From Acidobacteriota bacterium (GTDB lineage Bacteria > Acidobacteriota > Terriglobia > Acidiferrales > UBA7541), in contig QHYP01000230.1 of NCBI GenBank assembly GCA_003224195.1, positions 1 to 23,938 of the forward strand: a stretch of 23,938 nucleotides of DNA, in the 5' to 3' direction. The notes below the pieces were generated by a model. That model worked only from the letters and a program-made list of their open reading frames with translations. It did no database searches and had not been told where the DNA came from. Below, piece after piece: positions 7,725 to 16,604 of the stretch; position 1 is the first letter of the stretch; the number at the start of each line of letters is the position of its first letter. Made by a program: the position numbers and the translations under genes.

Positions 7725-8642
7725 CTATCTCATCAGGCGCTCGTACAGACCCTGCAACTGTGCGTCGTTGTAGTATTCCAGAATGAGCTGGCCAGGTCGA
7801 ATCTTGGTCTTCGGCCGAAGAATCGCGCGCGTCCCGAGATGCCGCTGCAACTCTTCAAGCGCCGCGCGCACGTTCGCGTCCAAACCGTCCGCGGACACAC
7901 TCGCGCCCACGCGCGCGCGGCGCGAAGCCAGCCGCTCAACCTGCCTTACCGTCAGTCCTCCGCGGGCTGCTCGCTGCGCGATGCGCGTCCGCAGCCCGGC
8001 ATCGGTCACGGCCAATAGCGCCCGGCCGTGTCCCGCCGAAATGCGATTCTCTTCAATCATGTCGAGAATGGTCGGATCGAGTTTTAGCAGACGCACCGCA
8101 TTGGCAACCGTCGCGCGGTCTTTGCCCGTACGTTCCGCGACGGCTTCCTGCGTCAGGTGAAACTCCTCCATCAGGCGAAGGAAGGCGCGCGCTTGCTCAA
8201 TCGCGTTCAGATCCTCCCGTTGGATGTTCTCGACGAGAGTCAATTCGAGTGCGAGTTCGTTTGGCACCTCGCGTACAATCACTGGTACGCGCGCCATGCC
8301 CGCGCGCTGCGCAGCCCGCCAGCGCCGCTCGCCGGCGATCAACTGAAAGCGATTGCCAACAGGCCGCACGATGAGCGGTTGAATGATTCCGCTTGCCCGG
8401 ACCGAACGTGCCAACTCCTCGAGTGCCTCTTCTCGAAAGTGGCTGCGCGGCTGGTACGGACTCGGCTCGATGAGGTCGATGTCCAATTCGCGCGTGACCG
8501 AGGCGTTTGTCGGCGGAATTTCTCGAGCGGAAGCAACGCCCGTCGCCGGTCCGCCTGCGGGGGCGTTTGGCACGGACGTGGGCTGTGCGTCATGCTCCCG
8601 AATGAGCGCTCCGAGCCCCCGTCCCAATGCGTTTCTCGGCAT
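7725..8642 (-). CDS. parB: Chromosome-partitioning protein ParB (CTPase/DNA clamp)
   Basis: Binds parS and slides as a CTP-dependent clamp, handing the origin region to ParA. The protein has 305 residues. The N-terminus MPRNALGRGLGALI is the classic ParA-interacting peptide. The N domain (about 50-145) has the CTP-binding motif GERRWRAAQ (104-112) and ENIQRED (138-144). A helix-turn-helix (LTQEAVAERTGKDRATVANA, 163-182) and a C-terminal dimerisation segment follow (RPKTKIRPGQLILEYYND). ATG 8642 has a strong AGGAGGT site and lies inside the end of parA, giving a 53-nt overlap in another frame. Confidence 0.97.
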   Translation of the reverse strand: MPRNALGRGLGALIREHDAQPTSVPNAPAGGPATGVASAREIPPTNASVTRELDIDLIEPSPYQPRSHFREEALEELARSVRASGIIQPLIVRPVGNRFQLIAGERRWRAAQRAGMARVPVIVREVPNELALELTLVENIQREDLNAIEQARAFLRLMEEFHLTQEAVAERTGKDRATVANAVRLLKLDPTILDMIEENRISAGHGRALLAVTDAGLRTRIAQRAARGGLTVRQVERLASRRARVGASVSADGLDANVRAALEELQRHLGTRAILRPKTKIRPGQLILEYYNDAQLQGLYERLMR

Positions 8643-9396
8643 TGCTGATTACCTCCTGCGCAAGCTGTTTGTAACTTTTTGCTCCTGTGCTATGTAAGTC
8701 ATAGATACTAATAGGCTTACCAAAGCTTGGGGCCTCGGCAAGCCTTACATTTCGAGGGATAACGGTCCGAAAAACCTGTGTGCCAAAGAAGGTCCTGAGG
8801 TCGTTTGCAACTTGCCGCGAGAGCGTAGTTCGATCGTCGTACATAGTGAGGATGATGCCCTCGATTTCTAATCCTGGATTGAGGGTACGCCGAATCCGCA
8901 TCAGCGTGTCGAGCAGGTCGGAGACGCCTTCGAGGGCCAAGTACTCGCATTGAATCGGGACCAGGACGGCGTCGGTCGCAACCAGCGCATTTAGGGTCAG
9001 TAGATCGAGTGCGGGCGGACAGTCCAGGAGGATGAACTCGTATTTGTCGCGGAGATTGTCGAGAAGGGGCTTCAGCTTGTGCTCACGGTTTTCGGTGCCG
9101 ACGAGTTCGACGGCGGCAGCGGCGAGGTTTTTGTCGGCGGGAATGATTTCAAGGCGTTCGACCTGAGACCTAAGGATGATCCGGTCGAGAGGTTCGTGCA
9201 GGATCAGAGCATGGTAGAGCGTGCGGCGGGAAGGGTCCTTTTGGAATCCAAGAGCCCCCGTTGCATTGGCTTGGGAATCGCAATCGACGAGCAAGGTGTG
9301 CTGATGGGCAATGGCGAGACAGGAAGCGAGATTGACCGCTGTAGTTGTCTTCCCTACTCCGCCTTTTTGATTGGCGACGGCAATGATGCGAGCCAA
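8590..9396 (-). CDS. parA: Chromosome-partitioning ATPase ParA (Soj)
   Basis: A deviant Walker-A ATPase that forms a DNA-bound gradient pulling ParB-parS complexes. It is 268 residues starting at TTG 9396, after AGGGGGA. ANQKGGVGKTTTAVNLA holds the deviant Walker A motif KGGVGKTT (11-18). Walker A' and B follow (TLLVDCDSQANATG and EFILLDCPPALDLLTLNAL). The short N-terminus lacks a helix-turn-helix, so it is chromosomal-type rather than plasmid type Ia. The last 17 codons overlap parB. The upstream intergenic region carries two parS sites. Confidence 0.97.
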   Translation of the reverse strand: MARIIAVANQKGGVGKTTTAVNLASCLAIAHQHTLLVDCDSQANATGALGFQKDPSRRTLYHALILHEPLDRIILRSQVERLEIIPADKNLAAAAVELVGTENREHKLKPLLDNLRDKYEFILLDCPPALDLLTLNALVATDAVLVPIQCEYLALEGVSDLLDTLMRIRRTLNPGLEIEGIILTMYDDRTTLSRQVANDLRTFFGTQVFRTVIPRNVRLAEAPSFGKPISIYDLHSTGAKSYKQLAQEVISNAEKRIGTGARSAHSGA

Positions 9397-9504
9397 ACAA
9401 TCCCCCTAGTCGTCCGAAGAATTAGCAGAGGTATGCGCAGGATGCAAGGAATTTCCGATGCGGACAGATTTTCATCACAAGTTGGGGCAAGAATCTTTTA
9501 GAAT

Positions 9505-9520
9505 TGTTCCACGTGGAACG
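9505..9520. promoter_or_regulatory. parS site 1
   Basis: TGTTCCACGTGGAACG matches the near-universal bacterial parS palindrome at 15 of 16 positions (the last base is G in place of A). It lies 108 bp upstream of the parA start. Confidence 0.92.
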
Positions 9521-9591
9521 ATTACTGACTCCCAGCAAGGACCGGCATCAAGGTGAGCATGCGCGCGGTCCAATTCGACAGAACTCAAGAT

Positions 9592-9607
9592 TGTTCCACG
9601 TGGAACA
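9592..9607. promoter_or_regulatory. parS site 2
   Basis: TGTTCCACGTGGAACA is a perfect 16-bp parS palindrome. It lies 87 bp from site 1, start to start, and so on roughly the same helical side (about 8.3 turns). Confidence 0.96.
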
Positions 9608-9811
9608 AAACGCACCGGGCACCATGGCAAAATCCACGAGATCACGCTGGGGGCGCTCCCCCACAGAGTCAGAACACGCTTCTGCTACGGGTTCAGGTCG
9701 GCAGGTCCTTGCGCAGGCCTACGTCCACGCTACCATTATTACTCGCACTTAAGTCTACTCACGCGCGTCGAGGGCCAATTTGCCGTAACTTCTACAGAGC
9801 GGGACGGTCGC

Positions 9812-10462
9812 TTAGCGATCACCGACAAGAATGAAGCGCCGAAGAGAGTGCGGAATAGCAATGGGCTCGCGCCAGGACCACCCCTCACGCTTGCGAACGT
9901 CTTCTAAATCTCGCCCCCCAATCCACAGCACTATGTGCTTGGCTCCGATCTGTTCCGACTTGGCCCATGTTACCAGGCTGGGAAAACCTCCGACCGCGCG
10001 CGTGCAAACGAAATCGAGAGGGGCGATCTCCTCGACAAGGTCCTCATACCTACCAACCAGAACGCGCACGTCTCGCAGAACCAATTCACGAATAACTTCC
10101 GCTAAGAATGTGGCCTTCTTGATGTTGGCCTCTACCAGATGAAGGTCCAACTGTGGGCGCAGAATCTTAAGTGGTAAGCCCGGAAAGCCAGCTCCAGAGC
10201 CTATGTCGGCAAGCCGACCTTTCTGCAGTGGCACTGCATCCGCCGCATACATGCTCTCACAGAAGTGTCGGTAGAGAATCTCTAATGGATCCTGGATGGC
10301 AGTGAGGTTCACCTTAGTGTTCCAGGTTAGGAGAAGTCGCAGATATAATTGAACTTGGACGACTTGGTCGGCCGTCGCCGTCAAATTGTACTCCTGCATG
10401 GCCCGCGTGATGATTGCGGTCGAGAGGGTCTGGGAGGGGCCCTTGGCTGGGGGAGCTGTCAT
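9812..10462 (-). CDS. rsmG: 16S rRNA (guanine-527-N7)-methyltransferase RsmG (GidB)
   Basis: Methylates G527 (E. coli numbering) in the 530 loop of 16S rRNA using S-adenosylmethionine. The 216-residue length is standard. Family marks are LLLTWNTKVNLTAI (43-56), EILYRHFCES (61-70) and the SAM-binding motif LADIGSGAGFPGLPLKI (84-100). FVCTRAVGGFPSL and a C-terminal IPHSLRRFILV strand follow. ATG 10462 has no obvious Shine-Dalgarno. It is the first gene upstream of parA on the same strand, the classical gidB-soj-spo0J order, but separated by 415 bp containing parS, so parA may have its own promoter. Confidence 0.96.
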   Translation of the reverse strand: MTAPPAKGPSQTLSTAIITRAMQEYNLTATADQVVQVQLYLRLLLTWNTKVNLTAIQDPLEILYRHFCESMYAADAVPLQKGRLADIGSGAGFPGLPLKILRPQLDLHLVEANIKKATFLAEVIRELVLRDVRVLVGRYEDLVEEIAPLDFVCTRAVGGFPSLVTWAKSEQIGAKHIVLWIGGRDLEDVRKREGWSWREPIAIPHSLRRFILVGDR

Positions 10463-10490
10463 TGCATTATGTTAACTAATGGCCGCTAAG

Positions 10491-11024
10491 TCATTCTATA
10501 TTTATAGCATATCTTTGCCCCGCCAGGCCGGTGGCAATGTCCACGCTAAAATCCCAGGTCATCGAGGCAATAAGACTCCTAGAGGTGATTCTAGCGACGC
10601 CAAGAAGTATGCCCAGAATGAAGGAACTGGCAAAGCTGGCCGTGCCTTGGTAGAGGTGGGGTATGGCAAAGAGGGATCCCGGAGATTGTGAAGCGAAAGC
10701 CGCCATCCGGCGGAGATTCAGCCATTGTAGTGCAAACAGAAACCCAGCGCCCAAAACGGCGGAATACAAGGTTGGTGGCGCATCGGATAGAGGGAGCCCG
10801 AGGTCATGGGCGCTGAGTCCGCGCGCCCAGCAGCGCCAGGCCACGACCGAGGTGGCGGTCCGTTGAAAGGCAAGCGTGGAGGCATAGGGGAAAAGCCGCT
10901 CCGCGCTGGTGACTTGGGGCTTCGCGACGAGCTTAGGGATTCGTGCCCGGCCCTTGAGGGGGACGAATACAGCGAGAAAAAGAAAAATCAGCGTGAAATT
11001 CGGGGCGATAGTCAGATGAAATCA
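10491..11024 (-). pseudogene. Degenerate CPBP/CAAX-protease-like membrane protein
   Basis: The minus-strand frame is open from just after a TGA at 11024 to the stop at 10491. It encodes a hydrophobic protein: LIFLFLAVFVPLKGRARI at the start, then LYSAVLGAGFLFALQWLNL, LFAIPHLYQG and ILGILLGVARITSRSL. The HLYQG and GILLGxxRxxxRSLxxxM pattern is that of CPBP-family intramembrane proteases. The EExxxR catalytic motif that should lie before LFAIPHLYQG is missing, and the His of the last motif appears replaced (MTWDFSVD). No ATG, GTG or TTG opens the frame before GTG 10844; an ATG at 11023 is one frame off. It is best read as a decayed copy or a frameshifted, non-catalytic homologue. Family assignment is moderate. 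Confidence 0.5.
10501..10509 (-). promoter_or_regulatory. Candidate extended -10 promoter of rsmG
   Basis: On the minus strand TGCTATAAA (10509-10501) is an extended -10 box (TGn-TATAAA). It is placed about 38 bases before the rsmG ATG, within the last codons of the CPBP-like frame. No good -35 is visible, as often with extended -10 promoters. Confidence 0.4.
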
Positions 11025-11089
11025 TGTCCGAGAGGGCGACGTAACTAGTGGCAGAAAGAATGTTCCGAAGGAATCGGGCCGGGCATGGC

Positions 11090-11095
11090 TATAAT
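11090..11095 (+). promoter_or_regulatory. Candidate -10 element of selD
   Basis: A perfect TATAAT lies 26 bases upstream of the GTG start at 11121, with the ribosome site GGGAG between them (11111-11115). The -35 is weak. This placement argues against the earlier ATG at 11085 as the start. Confidence 0.5.
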
Positions 11096-11120
11096 GCGGA
11101 AGATCTGGAAGGGAGAAGTG

Positions 11121-12190
<1,070 letters not shown>

Positions 12191-12195
12191 CCAGG

Positions 12196-13410
12196 ATGGA
12201 CACGATCACGCATGGGATTGCGGGCGCGCTGCTGGGGAAGGCGCTGTTTGGCGGCGACGATCTCCTGGTGCCAAAGGCCGCCGAGCGCGGGCCTCGCATG
12301 ACCGCGTCGCGCATCGTCACCGCGGCCGCGACGCTTGGGGCGGTTTTTCCGGATGCGGACATTGTTCGCGACGTCCTCTCCCGCAACGATCTGCTCATTC
12401 TCACCTGGCATCGCAGCGTCACCCATTCCTTCCTCTGCCTGCCGGCGTTTGCGTTTGGGTTCGCCTGGGTGACGCAATGGCTGGCCCGCAAGTTCAAATG
12501 GGAGTGTCCGTCGTTCGCGCAGCTCGCTCTTGTTTACGCTGTGGGCCTCGGAAGCCACATTTTTCTCGACCTGCTGAACAGCTTCGGCACGATGGTGTGG
12601 TCGCCGCTCGAGTGGACGCGCCCGGCCTGGGACCTGATTTTCATCATTGATTTCACGCTGACCGCGCTTCTGCTCCTCCCGCAGTCGCTCGCGCGACTCT
12701 ATGAGCAAGGTGAGAAGCTCGCGCAACGCGCGTTACGGCTCTGGCTGTTGTATTCGGTCGCAGCGATCGTGGTGGCGGGGCTTTTGCAAATCGCGGGGTA
12801 TCCGCTCTCGGTGGCCAGCGTGATTGGCGTGATTGCGGCGCTCGCTGCGTTTATCTTTCTGCCGATTTTGCGGGACTGGGGATCGCGACTCTCACGGGCA
12901 GAGTGGTGCCGCGCCGGATTGGCTGCGGCGGTGCTGTACATCGCTGCGGCTGGCATTGCGCATCACGCTGCGCTCAATCGTGTGAAACAATTCGCGCTGC
13001 TCGAGCGTCTCGAAGTTGAATCGCTCGCCGCGATGCCTCTGCCGCCTTCGCTCTGGCACTGGGACGGGCTGATCCGCACGTCGCGGGGTGTCTATGAACT
13101 GCGCATGAATCTCGCGCAGCGTGCCGCGGCCGGTGCCAGCCCGGAGGCTGCCATCGAGTACGGCTACTATCCCGATGCGCTGGACAATCCGTTCATCGAA
13201 GAGGCGCGGCAGTTGCCGCAGGTAAAGACGGTGCTGTGGTTCGCGCGCTTTCCGGTGACGCGTTTTCGCCGCGATGCGGAAGCGAGTATCGTGGAGATCG
13301 TGGATTTGCGCTTTCTGACGGCGCGCTCCGGCCAGCGCCCTGCCTTCACCTATCGCGTGCGGTTTGACGGATCGGGCCGCGTCCTTTCGCTCGGCTGGGC
13401 CCGCCGGTAA
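12196..13410 (+). CDS. YdjM-family membrane-bound metal-dependent hydrolase
   Basis: A 404-residue protein starting five bases after selD, so probably co-transcribed. MDTITHGIAGALLGKAL (1-17), a GAVFPDADIV acidic motif (about 50-59), HRSVTHSFL (about 74-82) and GSHIFLDLLNSFGT (about 118-131) are the conserved His/Asp motifs of the YdjM family. Several transmembrane segments follow (LWLLYSVAAIVVAGLLQIAG and VIGVIAALAAFIFLPIL among them). The C-terminal 130 residues form a soluble domain of unknown role. Family members are annotated as putative metal-dependent hydrolases; E. coli YdjM is LexA-controlled, but I see no SOS box here. The substrate is unknown, and no functional link to selenium is evident. 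Confidence 0.85.
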   Translation: MDTITHGIAGALLGKALFGGDDLLVPKAAERGPRMTASRIVTAAATLGAVFPDADIVRDVLSRNDLLILTWHRSVTHSFLCLPAFAFGFAWVTQWLARKFKWECPSFAQLALVYAVGLGSHIFLDLLNSFGTMVWSPLEWTRPAWDLIFIIDFTLTALLLLPQSLARLYEQGEKLAQRALRLWLLYSVAAIVVAGLLQIAGYPLSVASVIGVIAALAAFIFLPILRDWGSRLSRAEWCRAGLAAAVLYIAAAGIAHHAALNRVKQFALLERLEVESLAAMPLPPSLWHWDGLIRTSRGVYELRMNLAQRAAAGASPEAAIEYGYYPDALDNPFIEEARQLPQVKTVLWFARFPVTRFRRDAEASIVEIVDLRFLTARSGQRPAFTYRVRFDGSGRVLSLGWARR

Positions 13411-13431
13411 GTGGGGCGAACTTTCGCAGGA

Positions 13432-13968
13432 TCACTGCCGCGCAGGCTTCACATCGGCAGGGTGAATCACGACCTGGCGCTCATCGCCGACGCCGATGCT
13501 TTCGGTACGCACGCCGGACATGCCCTTCAGCGTCAAATGCACGATGCGGCGCTCGCGCGGCGACATGGGATTCAAGCGGAACGGCTGCTTGCTGGTTTGT
13601 ACGCGCTCGGCGGCGACGCGCGCGGTCATGCGCAACTCTTCGAGCCGCAGCGCGCGGTAGCCGCCGCAATCGAGATGAATCTTGTCGTGGTAGATCGGTT
13701 CGAGCCGCAGTGCCTTCAGCGCGAGATGTTCCAGCGCCTTGAGTACTTCCGCACCGCGCTCGAGAAGGATTTCTTTGTCGTTTCCATCGACGTCGGCGAT
13801 GACTTCGGCGGCATCGGCGGACTCTGCCCCTGCCGCCGGGGCGACGGTCTGCACGCTCACGCGCAGGTCCCATCGGGCGGCGCGAATGACGTTTTCGAGA
13901 AAACCCCGCAGGGCTTCCGCCGCTGCTTCACGGTCGAGCTTGCCGTCGCGGATAATTTCCGGGGACAT
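13432..13968 (-). CDS. khpB: KhpB/Jag RNA-binding protein (KH and R3H domains)
   Basis: A 178-residue protein that binds RNA and in other bacteria affects cell elongation or sporulation. The start MSPEIIRDGK (ATG 13968) is used because the frame upstream runs into yidC and is not conserved. Residues about 10-110 carry the KH-type region (EILLERGAEVLKALEHLALK). The C-terminal R3H domain shows MSPRERRIVHLTLKG with the RxxxH core. The basic Jag_N domain found in many homologues is not apparent, making this a short form. It lies 44 bp after yidC and is convergent with the YdjM gene. Confidence 0.9.
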   Translation of the reverse strand: MSPEIIRDGKLDREAAAEALRGFLENVIRAARWDLRVSVQTVAPAAGAESADAAEVIADVDGNDKEILLERGAEVLKALEHLALKALRLEPIYHDKIHLDCGGYRALRLEELRMTARVAAERVQTSKQPFRLNPMSPRERRIVHLTLKGMSGVRTESIGVGDERQVVIHPADVKPARQ

Positions 13969-14012
13969 GGAGGAATCGTTTTTGAAAGCGAGCGCCGGGC
14001 CGCCGTCTGAGT

Positions 14013-15770
14013 TTACTTTTTGCCGCGCGCAATCTTGCCTGGCGCCGGCGCGGGCAAAGGGTGGGTTTTGTTCAGCCACCACTGCTGGGCGACGCCCACG
14101 ACGCTGCTCGTCAGAATATACAACGCCAGCCCGCTTGAAAACGGGGATATCACAAAGATGCCCGCCATCGCGATGGGCATGATTTTCATCATCGCCTGCT
14201 GCTGCGGATCGGTCGTGGTCATTGGCGTCATCTTCGAGGCCAGATACATAAACAGTCCCATGGCGATGGGCAGGATACGATAGGGATCGTTCGCGGAGAG
14301 GTCTTTGATCCAAAAGATCCACGGGGCGTGGCGCAGCTCTATGGCCCCGCGCAGCGCCGAATTCAACCCAATCCAGATCGGGAACTGCAGGAGCATCGGC
14401 AAGCATCCGCCCGCCGGGTTGATTCCCTCGCGCTTGAATAACGCCTGCAGCTCTTTTTGTGCTTCCATCTTCTTCGGATCGTTCATTTTGTACTTCTTCA
14501 TACGATCCTGCAGGACCTTCATTTCCGGCTGGATCTTTTGCATCTTCAGCGCGGTGCGATAGCTCGAGATGCGCATTGGGAAGAGCAGCATGTTGATGGC
14601 GATCGTCAGAACGATGATGGCCCAGCCCCAGTTCGGAATATAGCCGTGCAGCCACTTCAGCAGGTGGAACAGAGGGCTGGCGATGAACTCAAACCAGCCA
14701 AACTGCACCAAGTCGTGCAGCGGCGGGTTCATTTTCTTCAAGTCGTCGTAATCCTTCGGGCCAACGTAGAGCCTCGCGGCGAAGGATCCCGCCGTGGCGC
14801 TGTTCACGGCGACTTCCGCGACAGGCTCTTGAACCGGTTTGCCATCCGCTTGGATAGTCCGCTCGCGTTTCCAGTAACGCACGGCGAGACTCGCGGGCGG
14901 CGCGCCAGTTTCCGGCAGGAACGCCGCGGCAAAGTAGCGGTCTTCAATGCCAACATAATCGTCACCGGTCATCCAAGTGCCAGGGGCAGTTTGCTCCGGC
15001 GGGTTTAATTTCTTGTGCGGGAGAATCTGCAGTTTTCCGCCGAGACTGTAAAAAATCTGCACTTGGTCGTAATAAACGGGATCTTTGACCGTGATGTCGC
15101 CGAAGCCGCCGCGCCAAGCGATCCCGAAGGCGACGGGCTGCCCATCGTAGGAAACTTCGGCTCCCACGTTTGCCACGTAGCTATGCTCGAACCGGAAGCG
15201 CTTGGTGACGTGAAGGTGCCCGTCGCTCCACTCAAAGCGCAACTCCTGAGGCGCTTTGAGCTGCGCTTCACTTGGAACCGCCTGGAAGAGCGCGGAATTG
15301 ACTGCTGTTTCATCGCGAGGGTCATTCAAAACCAGGGAGAATGGCCAGCCGCCCGTCTGCTGCGCCGAATCCGCGTGGACCAGGTCCAGAATCCGGGGCG
15401 GCTTCGCATCGTCCATGTATTTTTTGAGCTGCCAGCTTTTTACTACCGCGCCCCGATTCGAGAACTCCACGCGGCAGAGGTCGTTTTCGACGATGATGGT
15501 GCGTTCCTGCGTGTCGCCCTTCGGCGGCGTGGCCGGCGCCGCAGATGCCCGCGCGGTTGAGGCTGCCGCAGCCGCGCCGGGAGTCGTCACAGAAGGATTT
15601 GTTGCAGGCGCGTTGGTCACCGGAGCCTGCGCTCCTGGCGGCTGTGGATTCACCGGGAGCTTCGGGGCAAAAAACTTTGCCCAGAGGATGATTACCAGCA
15701 TCGAGAGCACCGATGCCAGCAGGATGCGCATTTCCGTCGAGAATTCTTTCTTCTTCTGCGGGCCGTTCAC
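14013..15770 (-). CDS. yidC: Membrane protein insertase YidC
   Basis: Inserts and folds inner-membrane proteins with or without SecYEG. At 585 residues it is the long Gram-negative type. TM1 is at about 15-34 (ILLASVLSMLVIILWAKFF). A Pro/Ala/Thr-rich linker and a large periplasmic beta-super-sandwich domain (about 90-350) follow. The conserved core begins near HGYIPNWGWAIIVLTIAINM and contains MRISSYRTALKMQKIQPEMK, with the hydrophilic-groove Arg. It continues through GGCLPMLLQFPIWIGLNSAL to a basic tail (GKIARGKK). The start overlaps the yidD stop by four bases, indicating translational coupling. Confidence 0.98.
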   Translation of the reverse strand: MNGPQKKKEFSTEMRILLASVLSMLVIILWAKFFAPKLPVNPQPPGAQAPVTNAPATNPSVTTPGAAAAASTARASAAPATPPKGDTQERTIIVENDLCRVEFSNRGAVVKSWQLKKYMDDAKPPRILDLVHADSAQQTGGWPFSLVLNDPRDETAVNSALFQAVPSEAQLKAPQELRFEWSDGHLHVTKRFRFEHSYVANVGAEVSYDGQPVAFGIAWRGGFGDITVKDPVYYDQVQIFYSLGGKLQILPHKKLNPPEQTAPGTWMTGDDYVGIEDRYFAAAFLPETGAPPASLAVRYWKRERTIQADGKPVQEPVAEVAVNSATAGSFAARLYVGPKDYDDLKKMNPPLHDLVQFGWFEFIASPLFHLLKWLHGYIPNWGWAIIVLTIAINMLLFPMRISSYRTALKMQKIQPEMKVLQDRMKKYKMNDPKKMEAQKELQALFKREGINPAGGCLPMLLQFPIWIGLNSALRGAIELRHAPWIFWIKDLSANDPYRILPIAMGLFMYLASKMTPMTTTDPQQQAMMKIMPIAMAGIFVISPFSSGLALYILTSSVVGVAQQWWLNKTHPLPAPAPGKIARGKK

Positions 15771-16084
15771 GGGCGCGCTCCGCTTGCTTGAGGTCGGCCT
15801 TCCGTAGAGGTGGACACTGGTCCGCCCTCGTGCGCCGCGAATCGTTCTGGCACGGGATCAAACCCGAACGACCGCGAAATCGGATGGCACCGCAGCAAGC
15901 GCTTGATGGCAAGCCATGCGCCGCGCGCAAGGCCGAATCGTTCGATCGCCTCGTAGGCATATTTCGAACAGGTGGGCTGAAACCGGCAACTTCCGGCGAA
16001 GAGGTGGGAGAGGTACGCCTGATACACACGCAGGGCCAAGAGCGCGGCGCGCAAATGCGCGCGTGGCCTAAGGGCGGGCTTCAA
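15767..16084 (-). CDS. yidD: Membrane protein insertion efficiency factor YidD
   Basis: A small amphipathic protein that helps YidC-dependent insertion. The core is unmistakable: LLALRVYQAYLSHLFAGSCR, FQPTCSKYAYEAIERFGLA and RCHPISRSFGFDPVP, with the conserved Cys residues. The core is about 70 residues. I place the start at TTG 16084, 38 bases after the rnpA stop, giving 105 residues. An ATG at 16216 would need a 94-nt overlap with rnpA and adds an unconserved leader. The C-terminal 15 residues past DPVPERF are a non-conserved tail. The stop overlaps the yidC start. Confidence 0.9.
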   Translation of the reverse strand: MKPALRPRAHLRAALLALRVYQAYLSHLFAGSCRFQPTCSKYAYEAIERFGLARGAWLAIKRLLRCHPISRSFGFDPVPERFAAHEGGPVSTSTEGRPQASGARP

Positions 16085-16122
16085 CTCGCGCTGTGAAGTC
16101 GCCCGCGGGTCGAGGTGCGCCG

Positions 16123-16452
16123 CTACAGATCTCGCAGCAACTGGAGCAACTCCGCCCTCAGCCCCGCAAATGACGCTCGCGCCACGGCACTCTTCGGATG
16201 AATGACGATGTCCCATCCTGCCGGTATCTCTCCCTGATGGCAGCGCACGATCTCCCGAACGCGCCGCCGGATGCGGTTGCGCACTACCGCGTTGCCGAGT
16301 GCCTTCTTGATGCTGAACCCGAAGCGGCTGTGCGGCAGCGCGTTGGCGCGAAGAAAAACGGTGAAGTGCCCGCTCGAGCGGCGCCGCCCGGCGCGGTAGA
16401 CGGCGTCGAATTCGCCGCGCCGCACCAGCCGCGCCTCGCGCGGAAACGTCAT
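16123..16452 (-). CDS. rnpA: Ribonuclease P protein component
   Basis: The protein subunit that helps RNase P RNA bind and cleave pre-tRNA 5' leaders. With start MTFPREARLVRRGEFDAVY (ATG 16452) it has 109 residues, the usual size. The RNR signature is visible in FGFSIKKALGNAVVRNRIRR. The C-terminal strand is GWDIVIHPKSAVARASF. The frame is open further upstream, to a GTG at 16527, but that part is translated from the inverted-repeat element and is not conserved. No Shine-Dalgarno is evident at 16452, so translation may depend on upstream coupling. Confidence 0.95.
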   Translation of the reverse strand: MTFPREARLVRRGEFDAVYRAGRRRSSGHFTVFLRANALPHSRFGFSIKKALGNAVVRNRIRRRVREIVRCHQGEIPAGWDIVIHPKSAVARASFAGLRAELLQLLRDL

Positions 16453-16498
16453 GCGGGGCGGCCGCGAACCGTTTGACGGGCGCCCCGAGAGCTCCCCG

Positions 16499-16604
16499 CT
16501 AGTGCCGTTCCAACTATTTGGAACCAACCTGAGCTCCGCATTCGGTCCGGGCTGAGAAGGAATTTTGCGGCACCGCCCGCCTAGGCGGGTTGGAACGGCA
16601 CTAG
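16499..16604. repeat. Inverted-repeat element, copy 1 (between rpmH and rnpA)
   Basis: 106 bp bounded by perfect 16-bp inverted repeats: CTAGTGCCGTTCCAAC (16499-16514) and GTTGGAACGGCACTAG (16589-16604). An inner palindrome CCCGCCTAGGCGGG lies just inside the right arm. The left 30 bases align without gaps to copy 2. The right arm supplies the rpmH stop codon (TAG on the minus strand, 16603-16601). There is no ORF. It resembles a REP/MITE-type dispersed element or a transcribed stem-loop. Confidence 0.85.

Larger units (their letters stand above)
9397..9811. other. Partition intergenic region (parA-rsmG) with two parS sites
   Basis: 415 bp without a convincing gene. It contains parS at 9505-9520 and 9592-9607, and must carry the parA promoter; no strong -10/-35 pair was found. 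I see no cluster of DnaA boxes (TTATCCACA-like), so there is no evidence that this is the origin itself. The 9610-9811 stretch shows nothing I can name. Confidence 0.5.

Noticed and set aside
9397..9811. Replication origin in the parA-rsmG gap
   Set aside because: parS sites are present, but no DnaA-box cluster or clear AT-rich unwinding element was seen, and dnaA is not in the window.
13411..14010. 199-aa plus-strand frame after the YdjM gene
   Set aside because: Antisense shadow of khpB, whose R3H motif is intact on the other strand.
13969..14655. Upstream extension of khpB into a 407-aa protein
   Set aside because: The extension is out-of-frame yidC sequence; the KhpB-like part begins at ATG 13968.
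16453..16527. N-terminal extension of rnpA from GTG 16527
   Set aside because: Translated from the inverted-repeat element and not part of the conserved RnpA sequence.
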